Shown: piece after piece, positions 46,781 to 57,599 of the stretch
How the letters are laid out: each line of letters begins with the position of its first letter
Position numbering within the stretch: position 1 is the first letter of the stretch
NCBI GenBank assembly: GCA_965153355.1
Contig: OZ231126.1
Span: forward strand, 106,826,001 to 106,890,000
Reading direction: 5' to 3'
DNA from: Flaccisagitta enflata
Taxonomy: Eukaryota; Chaetognatha; Sagittoidea; Aphragmophora
DNA: 64,000 nt
Notes under the pieces: generated by a model
Told to the model about the DNA's origin: nothing
Databases searched by the model: none
Seen by the model: only the letters and a program-made list of their open reading frames with translations
Program-made: the position numbers and the translations under genes

Positions 46781-47774
46781 CCTGGGGGGAGAATGATTGA
46801 AGGGAGTGGATGATGCACTTGAAACATTGGACTGCGCCCACCGACCCACCCACCCACTGACAACCGGTTTGAAACCACGGCCGACATCAAAATGTTCTGT
46901 CCGAGATCTTTCTTTTTTTTTCTCCTGTCTCCTCTGAGGCGTGGCTTTTGCATTTTGTCACTCTGAAGGCTTTCACTGTTTTCCGTTGTGGCGCTGGAAG
47001 CGAAATGGAAGCGAGGTCAAACAACGACAAGATTTTGGAAAATTAAAAAATCAAAAGGGCGCGCGACATTGTGCGCGTGTGTCGTGTCACGGGAGAGTTG
47101 GTGTCAAAAAAGAGAGACGCTCGAGTCCTGGAGGAGGAGAGTGTATGTTGCAGTGCACAGGAACAACCAATTTGGAAAATCATTTCGCGTGAAATTCTTA
47201 ATCTCTCTCAGAATGCAAAATTTCGCATTTCTAAGAACATGGCCCCTTTCTTATATGTCTTTAGAACATGTTTTTAGAAATGCAAATTTATGCATCCAGA
47301 GACAGATTTCATGTATGACATGTCAAGGAATGGAGGCTAATTTTCTTTTTTTTTCTCTGAATTTTACCAATTGATTTTGAATGCATAAATGATTTTTAAT
47401 GCAAATACATAAATAAAAAAATACTAAAGATATGATTTTTTTTTGAAAAATTATGAATTCATCATTTTTTTTTCTAGAAAAAGATTTGACCGTGAAAATT
47501 GCCCCTTTGTGTACACCTTGACGTATATGTGAGAGATTGGAGCGCGCGGTTTAAAGAATTTGTCGTACACTGTACTCACTAATGTGGATGGAGGGCGAAA
47601 AGAGTTTGGGAGATTAGAGCGCGCGGTTTAGATGAATTATTGTACCACTAATGGTGTGGGTGGAGGTCAAGAAGACATTGGAGTGCGCCGTTTCGAGAAG
47701 TTGTGGGTGATTTATTGGACACGGATGATGCGAGTAGTCTTGATACCAGCTAGGACTGTACCGCGTCTGATCAA

Positions 47775-47882
47775 TAAGTGTGCGCTCACTCACTTCGCTC
47801 ACTCCCTCGTGGGACAGTGGAAATTCTTGAATATGTGTTCACGCTGTAAATGCGTTTCACAGGAACAAACGCGTTTTTCATC
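47775..47882. repeat. Dispersed repeat also present at 62585-62692
   Basis: 'ctcactcacttcgctcactc' and the following 80 bp through 'ttcacgctgt' and 'aaacgcgtttt' are shared with 62585-62692 in the same orientation. The identity ends at both sides, so this is a family of unknown type. Confidence 0.7.
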
Positions 47883-48360
47883 TTGACCAGAAATGACGTG
47901 GGCCTAAGCATGTTTGAAAATGTTCATGTATATCCATCAGTCATCATGTAAAAGAAACTATGTCACTCTTCAAAGATCTCCATTACTCTTTTCCGGGTCA
48001 TCTGTCTTTGTCACTGCCACCATAAGCACCCACAGTCAGCAAGGAACTCAAAACACAAACCAATGAAAACTCTCTCATTATCGAACCCAATTGTAACATT
48101 TGGTTCTCATCTAGAAACACGGATGGCGGCATTTATAACGCTCCTCTCACCAATGCCTCGATGACCACTTTAAGTATGAAGATTTTTTTTTCTTTTTGGG
48201 TGCTCCCACCAAAAAAAACAGCTTTCAAGACATAAGAATCTCCAACGCTCAGAGGCGGTTAGATGCTAAAAGACAGGGTGGGTAAGAGGGGGACTTACAA
48301 CTACAAGTTATGGTTGAGGTTAACTCATGACAGGAAGGAGGCAAGGAAAAGAATGAGAAC

Positions 48361-48524
48361 AAGGCCGGATACACGGCCATCAGTTGCGGACGGGTGGGCA
48401 GGGGCAGAAATGCGCGTTTTCCCACTTTTCAACTCAATCACCACGGACCAACCGACCGACCAACCGACGGACGGACGGACGGACGGACGGACAAAGCCTC
48501 TTATAGAGTTGCGTGTCCGCAACT
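48361..48524 (-). mobile_element. Family-1 element, TTGC-variant copy 1
   Basis: Stem GGCCGGATACACGGCC, then AGTTGCGGACGGGTGGGCAG at 48382, a GGAC/GACC run and terminal hairpin AGTTGCGTGTCCGCAACT at 48507-48524. Relative to other copies both ends carry the same C-to-T change. Confidence 0.82.
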
Positions 48525-48532
48525 AAAAACAT

Positions 48533-48681
48533 GGCCGAATACACAGCCAACACCAGTTGCGGACGGGTAGGCAGGGGCAGAAATGCGCCTTTTCACACTT
48601 TCCAACTCGATCACCACAGACCAACGGACCGACAGACCGACGGAGAGACAAAGCCTCTGATAGAGTTCCGTGTCCGCAACT
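48533..48681 (-). mobile_element. Family-1 element, TTGC-variant copy 2, adjacent to copy 1
   Basis: Same order of parts as 48361-48524 and separated from it by only eight bases. AGTTGCGGAC lies at 48554-48563 and hairpin AGTTCCGTGTCCGCAACT at 48664-48681. The two lie head to tail. Confidence 0.8.
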
Positions 48682-48685
48682 AAAA

Positions 48686-48858
48686 AGGAGAAGGAAGAAG
48701 AAGAAGAAGAAGAAGAAGAAGAAGAAGAAGAAGAAGAAGAAGAAGAAGAAGAAGAAGCAGAAGCAGAAGCAGAAGAAGAAGAAGAAGAAGAAGAAGAAGA
48801 AGAAGAAGAAGAAAAAGAAGAAAAAGAAGAAAAAGAAGAAAAAGAAGAAGAAGATGTG
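48686..48858. repeat. (GAA)n trinucleotide tract
   Basis: About 170 bp of GAA with a few AAA/GCA interruptions, directly after a family-1 hairpin. Confidence 0.97.
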
Positions 48859-49069
48859 ACGAGGGCGAAGCCTTGAAGACATCCGCTCGAGATGATGACA
48901 AAATGGCAGTTATGAAGGCAAAAATTCCGATTAAAAGCTCTGAAAAAAGGAGGGAATTGTCCTTCAAGTAAAAGTGCTCCTCCTCTCTTGAAGAAAAATG
49001 GCCTTAACGAGATGAAGATGCTTTTTAGTGTGAAAAAGTGCAGGAGAGGAAGTAAAAAAAATCCCCCCC

Positions 49070-49071
<2 letters not shown>

Positions 49072-49140
<69 letters not shown>

Positions 49141-49147
49141 GACAGAG

Positions 49148-49203
<56 letters not shown>

Positions 49204-49297
49204 GAGACAGAGAGAGAGGGACAAGAGACAAAATGAGCAAAGAAAAACCAACAGACAGGCAAACGACCACAGACACAGACACACACACGAACACACG

Positions 49298-49333
<36 letters not shown>

Positions 49334-49335
49334 TA
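49072..49335. repeat. (GA)n and (CA)n tract
   Basis: GA with GACAGA interruptions to 49220, then CA-rich sequence at 49278-49332. Confidence 0.96.
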
Positions 49336-49649
49336 CACAGTAATACATTCAGACAGACATAAAAAACAGAAAAAAGAAGGAAAGAAAGGAATGGAAATAA
49401 TGATGACAGACGAACAACAACAAAAAGTTCATGTATTAAGAAAAGAAGACAGGGAGAGATACACTTTTCTCTTATAAGATCCAAGTTTATAAGAACATCA
49501 GTTCCATAGTACATAGTGGTTATCATATTAGTAGCTATCTCTATCTCTTTTGAAGGCTTTGGCCAAAAAAATGATTTTCTTATAAAAAGCAATTAAGTGT
49601 ACACAAGCGATATTGAATCTGAAGATTTAGAGAATTCAAAATCTCAGTG

Positions 49650-49657
<8 letters not shown>

Positions 49658-49707
<50 letters not shown>
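49658..49707. repeat. (GA)n microsatellite
   Basis: About 50 bp of GA. Confidence 0.97.
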
Positions 49708-49709
<2 letters not shown>

Positions 49710-49941
49710 ATGGAGAGTTGTTCCCTCTTTCTCCTTAATTGATTGTCGACGACATGGAGACATTAAGAATTGTTGGGATCCAGAAGAAGAAGAAGAAAAT
49801 GGTGAAAGCAGAATTCAGCAGACAACCACAAATCTATCGCGCGCCTAATGGGCTTCCATTTGACTAATCTCAAACATTTGAAATAGTTGTAAGAAACACT
49901 CATCATTCACCATTTCCTTCCTTTTATACCCGAGGCATCAG

Positions 49942-49964
49942 CAGAGAGAGAGAGAGAGAGAGAG

Positions 49965-50011
<47 letters not shown>

Positions 50012-50012
50012 C

Positions 50013-50043
<31 letters not shown>

Positions 50044-50046
50044 ACA

Positions 50047-50106
<60 letters not shown>

Positions 50107-50135
50107 GAGAAAGAAAGAAAGAAAGAAAGAAAGAA
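49942..50135. repeat. (GA)n then (GAAA)n tract
   Basis: About 24 bp GA followed by about 170 bp GAAA. Confidence 0.97.
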
Positions 50136-50404
50136 TCCCACTCAAAAAGGAGAAACAAAAATAGAAGAAGGAAAAGAAACAAAGGCAAAAACATGAAATT
50201 ACCCTCTCACTCTGACTATTGCCATGAGCAAGACTGATTGCATAGAGAAGGAAAGATGCCATTTCCTTCAGAAACACGTGAGAACCGAGCATCGACTGTA
50301 CTTAGCAGTGCGAGAAAGCCATTTTGGCAAGAGTTGAGTTTGGTCCATCATGCTAAATGCGGAAAAACTTACAGATATTTTAGCACTATCACTGATTTGG
50401 GGAA

Positions 50405-51105
50405 AAATACTGACCATAGTGCGATGAAAGTAACAAATCATAGCACAATGGTGGTGACAAACCATATTGTGAAGAGAGTGACAAATCATAGCGCAATGAT
50501 AGTGACAAACCATAATGCGATAAAAGTGAAAAACCATAGTGCGTTGATAGTGACAAACCATAGTGCAATGAAAGCGACAAACCATAGTGCGATAAAAGCG
50601 ATGGAACATAGTATGATGATGGCGAAAAAATCATAGTGTGATGAAAGCAACAAACCATAGTGCCATGATTGCGACTTAATAAAGTGCAATGATAGGGGCA
50701 AACCATAGTGCATTGAAAGCGTCAAACCATAGTGCAACGATAGCGACTACCATAGCGTGATGATAGTGACAAACCATAGTGCGGTGAAAGTGACAAACCA
50801 TAGTGGGATGAAAGCAAGAAATCATAGTGCAACAAAAGCAACAAACCACAATAGAATGATGGCTACAAACTGCAGTGCCATGAAAGCAACAAACCACTGT
50901 GCGATGAAAGCCACAAACCATGGTGTGACAAAAGCAACAAACCACAATGCAATTATGGCTACAAACCACTGTTGGATGAGAGCAAGAAACCAAAGTGGGA
51001 TGAAAGTGACAAATTATGGTGCGATGATAGTGACAAAACATAGTGCGATGAAAGCGACAAACCATAGTGCGATGGAAGCAAGAAATCATAGTGCGATGAT
51101 TAGGA
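50405..51105. repeat. 24-bp minisatellite ACCATAGTGCGATGAAAGTGACAA
   Basis: About 28 units of 24 bp (variants ACCATAGTGC..ATGAAAGCGAC) in tandem over 700 bp with no spacers. The period is a multiple of three, so several frames stay open. It is not a gene. Confidence 0.95.
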
Positions 51106-51235
51106 AGCAATGTCGACAAGCAATCGGGAGAACGACCTGGAAAAAAGGAAATGTCAAGGACTCGTAAAGGAGGTTTACCGGCGCCAATAAATCGCTATAT
51201 AATGAGCCTATGGCAGACAGATGAAAGATCCACAT

Positions 51236-51239
<4 letters not shown>

Positions 51240-51313
<74 letters not shown>

Positions 51314-51358
51314 GTCTGTGTGTGTGTGTGTGTGTGTCTCTCTCTCTCTCTCTCTCTC
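51240..51358. repeat. (CT)n with a short (GT)n
   Basis: CT at 51241-51313 and 51338-51358 around a 20-bp GT run. It borders the LINE fragment that follows. Confidence 0.97.
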
Positions 51359-51360
51359 TA

Positions 51361-51902
51361 CTCTTACTAAAGTTCTTCTCGACTTACATGAAAAAGAAAA
51401 TATCCCCGGCATATTAACGAACGCTGAGTCATGGACACTGAACTGTGGAGAAAAAACAAAGCTGAAGAGGATTGAGATACAGGCAATTAAGTATTTGTTT
51501 GACCTCCCAGCTCATACGCCTTTTTTTATTGATAACAAAGACCACAGATTAAACAATTGCATAAAATATTGTTGTATCAATCTGTACGATTGCGATGAAA
51601 AAGAGGATTTTCAAAAGATCTTTTCGAATGATATTGAAGTCTTACGCGAAATTATACCGATAATCCAAAGAATGTGGAATTGTAAAACGGTGCACGGTAC
51701 TATGGCAATCTAGAATGGGGGGTTATAAATAAGGGAGAGGGGGAAGGTGGTTTTATTTATTTCTTGGAGTCTTGTCGGAGGAACTCTTACCTACCTACCG
51801 TTTTATGTTGTGTTATCACAAATTCTCTTACTCTGTAACGCTCAAAAACATTTGTTTATGTGTTGAAAACGCATTATTGAGCATTAAAATCAATCAATCA
51901 AA
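51361..51902 (+). mobile_element. 5'-truncated LINE 3' end with (ATCA)n tail
   Basis: A frame ending at 51713 reads ILTNAESWTLNCGEKTK and IEIQAIKYLFDLP, the region after the RT thumb in non-LTR retrotransposon ORF2. It stops at TAG and is followed by about 190 bp of 3' UTR and a simple tail AATCAATCAATCAA. The 5' side is cut in the (CT)n tract, the usual outcome of incomplete target-primed reverse transcription. It differs from the LINE at 53-56 kb, whose end does not have this tail. Confidence 0.75.
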
Positions 51903-52744
51903 TCTCTCTCTTTTGTGGTTGGCAAGATGAATCTAGAAATTCCTGACGGGAGATGCAAAGGTGGGTGAAAACGCTTCCATTTCACTTCAGCTCTGCTTTT
52001 GATCCTCTCTTGGTGTTGATTGATAGTAATCAGGTCAATATCATCGAGATGACCATTGGCATTAGACCTAGATACGGTTCTTTTTGGGTCAACTACCTTG
52101 TCTCCATATCACCTGTTAATTTGTCACATTGCATATTTTTTTCCCATGAAAGTTTTCTTTGATTATTTTTCGCTCTGTCTCTGTAACTCTAGCTCTATGC
52201 TCTATCTATCTGTCTTACTATCTGTCTGTCTGTCAGTCTCTATATCGGTCTGTCTGTCTTTCAGCCTGCCTCTCTGTCTAATATTAGACCCATCCCTAGA
52301 TGACCTCCTAAAGAAGATCGAAATACCCATTTTTTCTAACCATGTGTTTTCACTCAAGTAACATGTAGGCTACTCAGAAAAAAAAAATCGCTTAAAATCT
52401 TTTGATTTTCTGCAGTTTTTAGTAAAAAAAACACAGCATTTTTTGCATTTTTTTCACTCTGAACAAATAGAAAATGTTAGTTATGCCCCTGTGAGCTGCT
52501 ATGTATAGCAACTAGTTTGAAGCGTTTTTGGTTCAATAACAGCTCAAAAATCCCAAAAATAGAGCAAAAATATTATGATTTTAATTATTACATTTTAATA
52601 TGATATTATCATTTTTTTGCATTTTTTTATTTTTAACCTTGAAAAAAAATATTAATTATGCTCTTGTAAGCCATAGAATGGGTCCGGACAGGTCAAATAG
52701 AATCTAGGGGTAAGTGTAACAGCATGTGTGATGAGTTTTTGATA

Positions 52745-52935
52745 AAGTAACAGCCCCAAAATCAGCTTGAAAAGAGCAGAAAAGACCCAAACAACCCTTC
52801 CATAGCAAGATCAAGTGAAAAGAAACATTGCAACAGGTCTTTTTCACATTTTTGTATAGAATCTGAGCTCTATTCACTGGAACTGATTAAGATAAAATCT
52901 TGTCAGGAGCATTTTTTTAGATTTTCTTAAAAACT
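52745..52935 (+). repeat. Left arm of an inverted repeat flanking the LINE
   Basis: About 190 bp ('aacagccccaaaatcagctt' onward) are inverted and repeated at about 56695-56885. Left of it, 52440-52740 has diverged tandem copies ('aaatattaattatgctcttg'). Confidence 0.75.
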
Positions 52936-53029
52936 GATGGTTTTTAGCCTTATTATATCGTATGTATTCACACAAGAAATTGTGTAGCATAGAATCAACG
53001 ACACGTTACAATTATGTTATGGCATGGTT

Positions 53030-53166
53030 ACAATAAAGAAGAAAAAAAAATAAAATAAAACAATTAGTCATCAGAAATAGCGAAACAAGAAAGAATAAAT
53101 AAGATTCCGGTCACGATGAGCACAGGGAGCGAACAAGAATTGAATCACAGAAATCACGACACTTGT
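53030..53166 (-). other. LINE 3' UTR and end
   Basis: Downstream of the RT stop on the minus strand. It ends in a T-rich block and TTATTGTAACCATGCC, with direct TGTAAC motifs just beyond. The exact end is not defined. Confidence 0.4.
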
Positions 53167-54981
53167 TCAGAAATTTTCCTTTGCGTTTTTCAAGGAGCTC
53201 TTCCCAGGTGGGTCTATGCACGCATGCTGTAGAGCAGTCACACTTTCACGATATGAATAGTGAAAAATGTTTCTGAAAATGCTGTTGTAGGCGACGCGTA
53301 ATTGACGACGATCATCGCCGTCTTGGACATGGATGATTTCGATGCCGTATGTAAGTATGGGCAGACAGTGAGCCTCAAGAAGTCTGAGCATTACTAGCTC
53401 GTCTGATCTCCCATCGATGCGGATGATGGAGTTTAAGGCACGGTAGAAGGAGGAAAGTTTGTTTTTGACGCAACAGCCAAACTTGTCTCCAGATTTAAGA
53501 CATACTCCTAGATAATCCCAGTGGTCGACCCAAGGGATAGGTGAGGCATCAACTTTGATCTCGAAGACAGGTTTTGGGCCTTTACCAAAATGCATGTTTT
53601 TGGTCTTCTTTGTGTTAAGCAGAATGTCCCACTCCTGACAATACACATGGCAAAGGGAGAGAAGAAGCTGGAGCCCTTTGACTGGAGGGGCAAGGACTGC
53701 CATATCGTCGGCATACAGTAATGCTGCAGCGAAAGTGCCACTAACGTAGCATCCAATGTTATTTTTCTTTAAAATGGAGATTAGCTCGTCAACATAGATT
53801 CCATAGAAATCAGGAGACAAAACACCTCCTTGCCGCACGCCGGCTGTGATTGCGAACCAGTCACTAAAGGTATTGTTCCAGCGGACACGACAGTACAAAC
53901 CATCATACCATGTTATGATAATGTCGAGAAATACTTTTGGCACATTTCTATCGATCAATTTCAGAAATAAGCCTGAGTGGACGAGGCGATCAAAAGCCTT
54001 ACTGGCATCCAGAAAGGAGCAAAAGACCCGACTGCCGTTGTTGATGTAGTAGTCGATGGTGCCTTTGAGGCAATGAAGAGCGTGAGTGGTTGATTTTTTC
54101 TTTTTAAAACCAAACTGGTACACAGAGGTTGTCAGGTGTTCAGAAAAAATATCTTTGAGCACGTGCTCAAATAATTTCGAGATCACAGGTGAAATGGTAA
54201 TACCCCTGTAATTCCCAACGTCGCTGTGGTTACCACTGCTATCCTTGATGATGGGTATCATGAACCCCAACCGAAATTGATTGGGAACAAAGGCGTGTGA
54301 CAGCATTCCGTTGAAGAGAGACGTGATACGTTGAATTAGAGAGAGAGGAGCATTCAAAAGGTGCTCTGAACTGAGCCCTGTTTCATCAGCACACTTTCCC
54401 AATTTCATGCCACATAATCCATCAATTACGTGATTTACAGTGACGCGATAATCAGAACATCTACAGCGATTTTTGTGCTCAGAGCATAACTCCCTGTATT
54501 TGATGAGAAAACGTGAGTTGACTTCACCGACTTTTGATTGGTTGTTTGGTTTAGAGTTGCTTTCAAAGGATTTTTTGAAAGAATCTGCAATGGCTGCATC
54601 AGACGTGGATCCATCAACCACCGGTGAGACGCCAAATTTGCTTTTGCCGTGAATCGACTTCCATGAACGCCAAAAGTTATTGCTGTCACAGGTTTCAAGA
54701 GCAGAATGCATGCGATCCCATGATGTTTGAATAGGTTTCCGTTGAGCAAATCTGAGTGCTCTCCTGTAAGCTGCACGAACCCTCAGCCTTTCATGGTGTG
54801 TTGGCCCCCGATTTGGACGCCCTTCTGCGATCCATAGATTTTGGATTTCAATAGATTGTCTTTTGATATTAGTCAGCTCATGAGTCCACCAGCTTTTCTC
54901 ATGGCCAGTTTTGTAGCAACGAGGAAGAACCGAGTCTGCTGATTTGAGTGACTCTATGAGGTAGTCGTACTCATGCTGCAA
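53167..54981 (-). CDS. LINE ORF2, reverse transcriptase part, 604 codons
   Basis: This is the RT half of ORF2 of a non-LTR retrotransposon, which copies element RNA at the nicked target. RT blocks are in order: VGNYRGITISPVISK, the first catalytic Asp in DASKAFDRL, GVRQGGVLSP, then LLYADDMAVLAP with the catalytic YADD. The C-terminal thumb region is complete (YLGVCLKS, LPILTYGIE). The frame is open from the join with the endonuclease to its stop, so RT could be intact. The frame differs from the endonuclease frame, with a 28-nt overlap at 54954-54981, so one indel breaks ORF2. The sequence is closest in style to the Jockey/CR1/I-type elements; the clade is uncertain. Confidence 0.88.
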   Translation of the reverse strand: MQHEYDYLIESLKSADSVLPRCYKTGHEKSWWTHELTNIKRQSIEIQNLWIAEGRPNRGPTHHERLRVRAAYRRALRFAQRKPIQTSWDRMHSALETCDSNNFWRSWKSIHGKSKFGVSPVVDGSTSDAAIADSFKKSFESNSKPNNQSKVGEVNSRFLIKYRELCSEHKNRCRCSDYRVTVNHVIDGLCGMKLGKCADETGLSSEHLLNAPLSLIQRITSLFNGMLSHAFVPNQFRLGFMIPIIKDSSGNHSDVGNYRGITISPVISKLFEHVLKDIFSEHLTTSVYQFGFKKKKSTTHALHCLKGTIDYYINNGSRVFCSFLDASKAFDRLVHSGLFLKLIDRNVPKVFLDIIITWYDGLYCRVRWNNTFSDWFAITAGVRQGGVLSPDFYGIYVDELISILKKNNIGCYVSGTFAAALLYADDMAVLAPPVKGLQLLLSLCHVYCQEWDILLNTKKTKNMHFGKGPKPVFEIKVDASPIPWVDHWDYLGVCLKSGDKFGCCVKNKLSSFYRALNSIIRIDGRSDELVMLRLLEAHCLPILTYGIEIIHVQDGDDRRQLRVAYNSIFRNIFHYSYRESVTALQHACIDPPGKSSLKNAKENF

Positions 54982-56189
54982 TGTAATCTTGCATTCCCCA
55001 TTGTCGAAACCGCATCAGCGCATGACATGCTGCAAATAGGGGGCGCTCCGACGGAAAAGATCTCTGACAGAGAATCATGGTAGTGCCTCAGATCTGATTG
55101 GCAGAGTTTTGACCACCTTAACTTCGGTTTAACTTCGGTTGAATTTTTTATTTGTTCAAATGGTTGAACTTCAAGTTTCATTGACATGAGGATCGGCAAA
55201 TGATCTGAAGGATTGTTGCCATCTTCAATGATTTGGAAATTAGAGCAAACTGACTGATTGTAAATCTCGTTACTTATCAAGAAATGGTCATTTAGCTTCT
55301 TTTGGTCGAGAGAAGCGTGATGATAGGTGTATCCGGGTGAAGAGAAGCGATCACTGCAATATGCAAATCGATGTTTTGATGCGAAGTTTTGCCAAAGATC
55401 ATCAAATGGCGAATTACCGGTGAGCTCGCAATTTAGATCTCCACCAATGACAAAGAGATGGTGAGGATGATCACTAATGATTTTTTCAATGACAGAAATT
55501 GTATCGATTGCCTCAGCTTTACAACTCTCTCGTCGTCTTGAGTCGAAAAAAGGCATGTAGACAGAGATGAATATTATGGATTTGTTTGTTGTTGATAATC
55601 GAGCAGCAACCACGCGTTTGAAGTTGTAACCACTCAGTGGCATCATCACATGATTTAGGTCTTGAGACCATGCAATGCTAACGCCACCATGTGGGCGGCC
55701 TCGCATCACTCCTGATGATACAGCATCTTCCATTCCTGACACAGCAGTAAACTGCGAATTGAGATGCTTGAGCTGGGGCAGTTGTTTCTTGGAGAGCCAT
55801 AGCTCTTGCGCCATCCAAATGCCACCATATTGACTAATACAGTTTTTATGATATTCGCCCGATGACTTAAAACCATGCAGGTTGTGAGAGGCAACATTGA
55901 TGCACTTTGACTCAGCACTGAAAGTCAGTGAGGACGATAATGAGCTGAATGCAAAAAACAAAAGGGCCCTAAGCCACAAGCAACTTGGGTTTTCGTACCC
56001 AGTCTTGTATTTTGATGTGAGAAGGCCAGTTGCCGGGTTCCTTGGCTTTGGATTTGTGCTCCACAGCGATTCGCACCTTGGCAGACTTTGTGCCTTTTTT
56101 CTTCGAATTGAGCAAGAAAACGTCCTTGACTTCAATGCCATGGCTCTGAAGATGTGTTTTGATTTGAAAATCAGTTGATTTCTCTGCAA
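54954..56189 (-). CDS. LINE ORF2, APE-type endonuclease part
   Basis: The endonuclease domain starts about residue 95 (CINVASHNLHGF) and carries the expected motifs: QELWL, GRPHGGVSIAW, YMPFFD, GGDLNCEL, NDHFLIS and the terminal catalytic SDHLPI. This enzyme nicks the target site for priming. The first 90 codons overlap the ORF1 end in another frame and are probably not translated. The frame ends at 54954 and does not continue into the RT frame. Confidence 0.86.
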   Translation of the reverse strand: MQRNQLIFKSKHIFRAMALKSRTFSCSIRRKKAQSLPRCESLWSTNPKPRNPATGLLTSKYKTGYENPSCLWLRALLFFAFSSLSSSLTFSAESKCINVASHNLHGFKSSGEYHKNCISQYGGIWMAQELWLSKKQLPQLKHLNSQFTAVSGMEDAVSSGVMRGRPHGGVSIAWSQDLNHVMMPLSGYNFKRVVAARLSTTNKSIIFISVYMPFFDSRRRESCKAEAIDTISVIEKIISDHPHHLFVIGGDLNCELTGNSPFDDLWQNFASKHRFAYCSDRFSSPGYTYHHASLDQKKLNDHFLISNEIYNQSVCSNFQIIEDGNNPSDHLPILMSMKLEVQPFEQIKNSTEVKPKLRWSKLCQSDLRHYHDSLSEIFSVGAPPICSMSCADAVSTMGNARLHCSMSTTTS

Positions 56190-56370
56190 GGTTGGAAACG
56201 AAAAGATCCCAGAAATCTTTCAATCTCGGGGCTACTCCTTCTAAATCACTGCCTTCCTTGCAGCCAACAATAGTCGTTGATTTAGTTTTCTTCCTGGCTG
56301 GATCGATCCAGGAATCTCTTCGACCCGAGGTCGTTTTATTATCGACGTTTGACGACGACGATGACGACGA
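55966..56370 (-). CDS. LINE ORF1 C-terminal fragment
   Basis: The frame reads LKDFWDLFVSNLAEKSTD and runs to NWPSHIKIQDWVRKP, resembling the RNA-recognition and terminal 'WP..I.V.DW' part of ORF1 proteins in Jockey/CR1/I-type LINEs. It overlaps ORF2 by about 200 nt. Upstream it passes into a poly-Ser stretch made by (GTC)n at 56350-56388 and then a stop, so the N-terminal part is missing or replaced. Confidence 0.6.
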
Positions 56371-56449
56371 CGACGACGACGACGACGATTATTTGTGCAT
56401 GTAGATTTATTTGGTACTTTGAAAAATAATCTTGTCAACATATTTGAAT

Positions 56450-56640
56450 TCCTGATGAAATTTCCATTCATTTGATAGGTCGCACTATACAATATTATCA
56501 AAAATTGAAATTTTCCATTTAAGGCCACCGTTATTTTTGCAACAGTGGCTTTAAAGTTGAAAATTGTCATTCTATGTGAAAGTGCATGTTGCAACCTATC
56601 AAATGAATGGAAATTATATCAGGAGTACAAATTTGCTAAC
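56450..56640. repeat. Small stem-loop repeat
   Basis: GAAATTTCCATTCATTTGATAGG at the left and its complement at the right, with an inner stem GGCCACCGTTATTTTTGCAA/CAGTGGC. It is a MITE-like fold-back between the LINE and its right arm. Confidence 0.6.
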
Positions 56641-56694
56641 CAAAAATATTTTTGAAATACCTAATTGAATCTTCTAGCAAAACAGGGCTTAGAC

Positions 56695-56885
56695 CAATTC
56701 TTGTGAAAATCTCAAAAAGTGCTCTAGGCAAGATTTCATTTCATTAGTTTCAGTTAATAGAGTTCATATTCTATAGAAAAATGTAAAAAAACCTATTGCA
56801 ATGTTGCTTTTCACCTGATCTTGCTATGAGAGGGTTGTGGGTTCTTTTCTGCTCTTTTCAAGCTGATTTTGGAGCTGTTACTATC
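56695..56885 (-). repeat. Right arm of an inverted repeat flanking the LINE
   Basis: Reverse complement of 52745-52935 with perhaps 85 percent identity by eye. Confidence 0.75.
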
Positions 56886-57072
56886 TTGGCCATAAGGATC
56901 CAGACAGCTTTAAAGTGTCATGACTTGCTTGATTTCAATCGCAGTGAGATGATTTTTTTCCAAATTCGCATCTTCAAAATATCTATCAAATGAGATCAAG
57001 CTGGTTCCTGTATCTTTATCCGTTCAGAAATGAGAGCTGAATGAAGAAAATATTTGTTTTTTGCAAGTGTAG

Positions 57073-57599
57073 TGGGCAAATTTTCATTTGCTTATGGAAG
57101 ATGGTGCACTGGTGCATTTTGCCATATATACTGAAAAATCGATGAGTTCTGCTCGTCTAAAGATCAGCTCGGATCAATCTGGATCTCAATCCAATTCAGA
57201 ACTCAAAGGTTCACACGGAAATCCTGCAGAAACTCTGGAAAATAGCATTCAAAGCAGTGCTGATATGAATTACATTAAAGGTTTGAAACAACATCACTCC
57301 AGAGTACCCCCTGTCTCTCTACAAGTCCATACCAAAGCATACGCAGGTGGTGGTGGATGCCCAACATGGTCATACTTAATATTAGATGCATTTTGTTATG
57401 TTTGCTGCTCTCACCTGGTCAACAAATTTTCGTATTTCGATTTTCTTTAGGAGGTTATCAAGGGATGGGTGTAATGTCTCCGCCGATATCACCCACCATG
57501 TTAGCAAACCTCCTCTTTGTTTATCCACTTCCTTTCCCTAATCCTCATCCCTCCCTCATACGGTCTTTGACTTCATTTGATCCTAGAAACATAAGTTGA
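57073..57599 (+). CDS. Last two exons of a plausible host gene, product unknown
   Basis: Exon 57073-57346 ends at CGCAG|GTGGTG. The 104-nt intron ends TTTTCTTTAG at 57450, and the next exon is 57451-57599. The frame is kept across the junction (KAYAG|GYQGMG) and ends with TGA. The upstream acceptor is a T-rich tract ending GTGTAG at 57072. The 140 residues are Ser-rich at first (SARLKISSDQSGSQSNSE) and then proline-rich (MGVMSPPISPTMLA, YPLPFPNPHP). No domain is recognised. The 5' exons must lie further left or were separated by insertions. Frame continuity through a short intron is the main evidence. Confidence 0.55.

Noticed and set aside
50238-51167. Repeat protein or CRISPR-like array
   Set aside because: Units of 24 bp are directly abutting with no unique spacers, and the sequence is eukaryotic. 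It is a minisatellite.
51953-52162. Possible exon reading WVKTLPFHFSSAFDPLLVL
   Set aside because: Protein-like wording but no convincing acceptor or donor pair in the right phase, and it lies directly after the LINE fragment tail.
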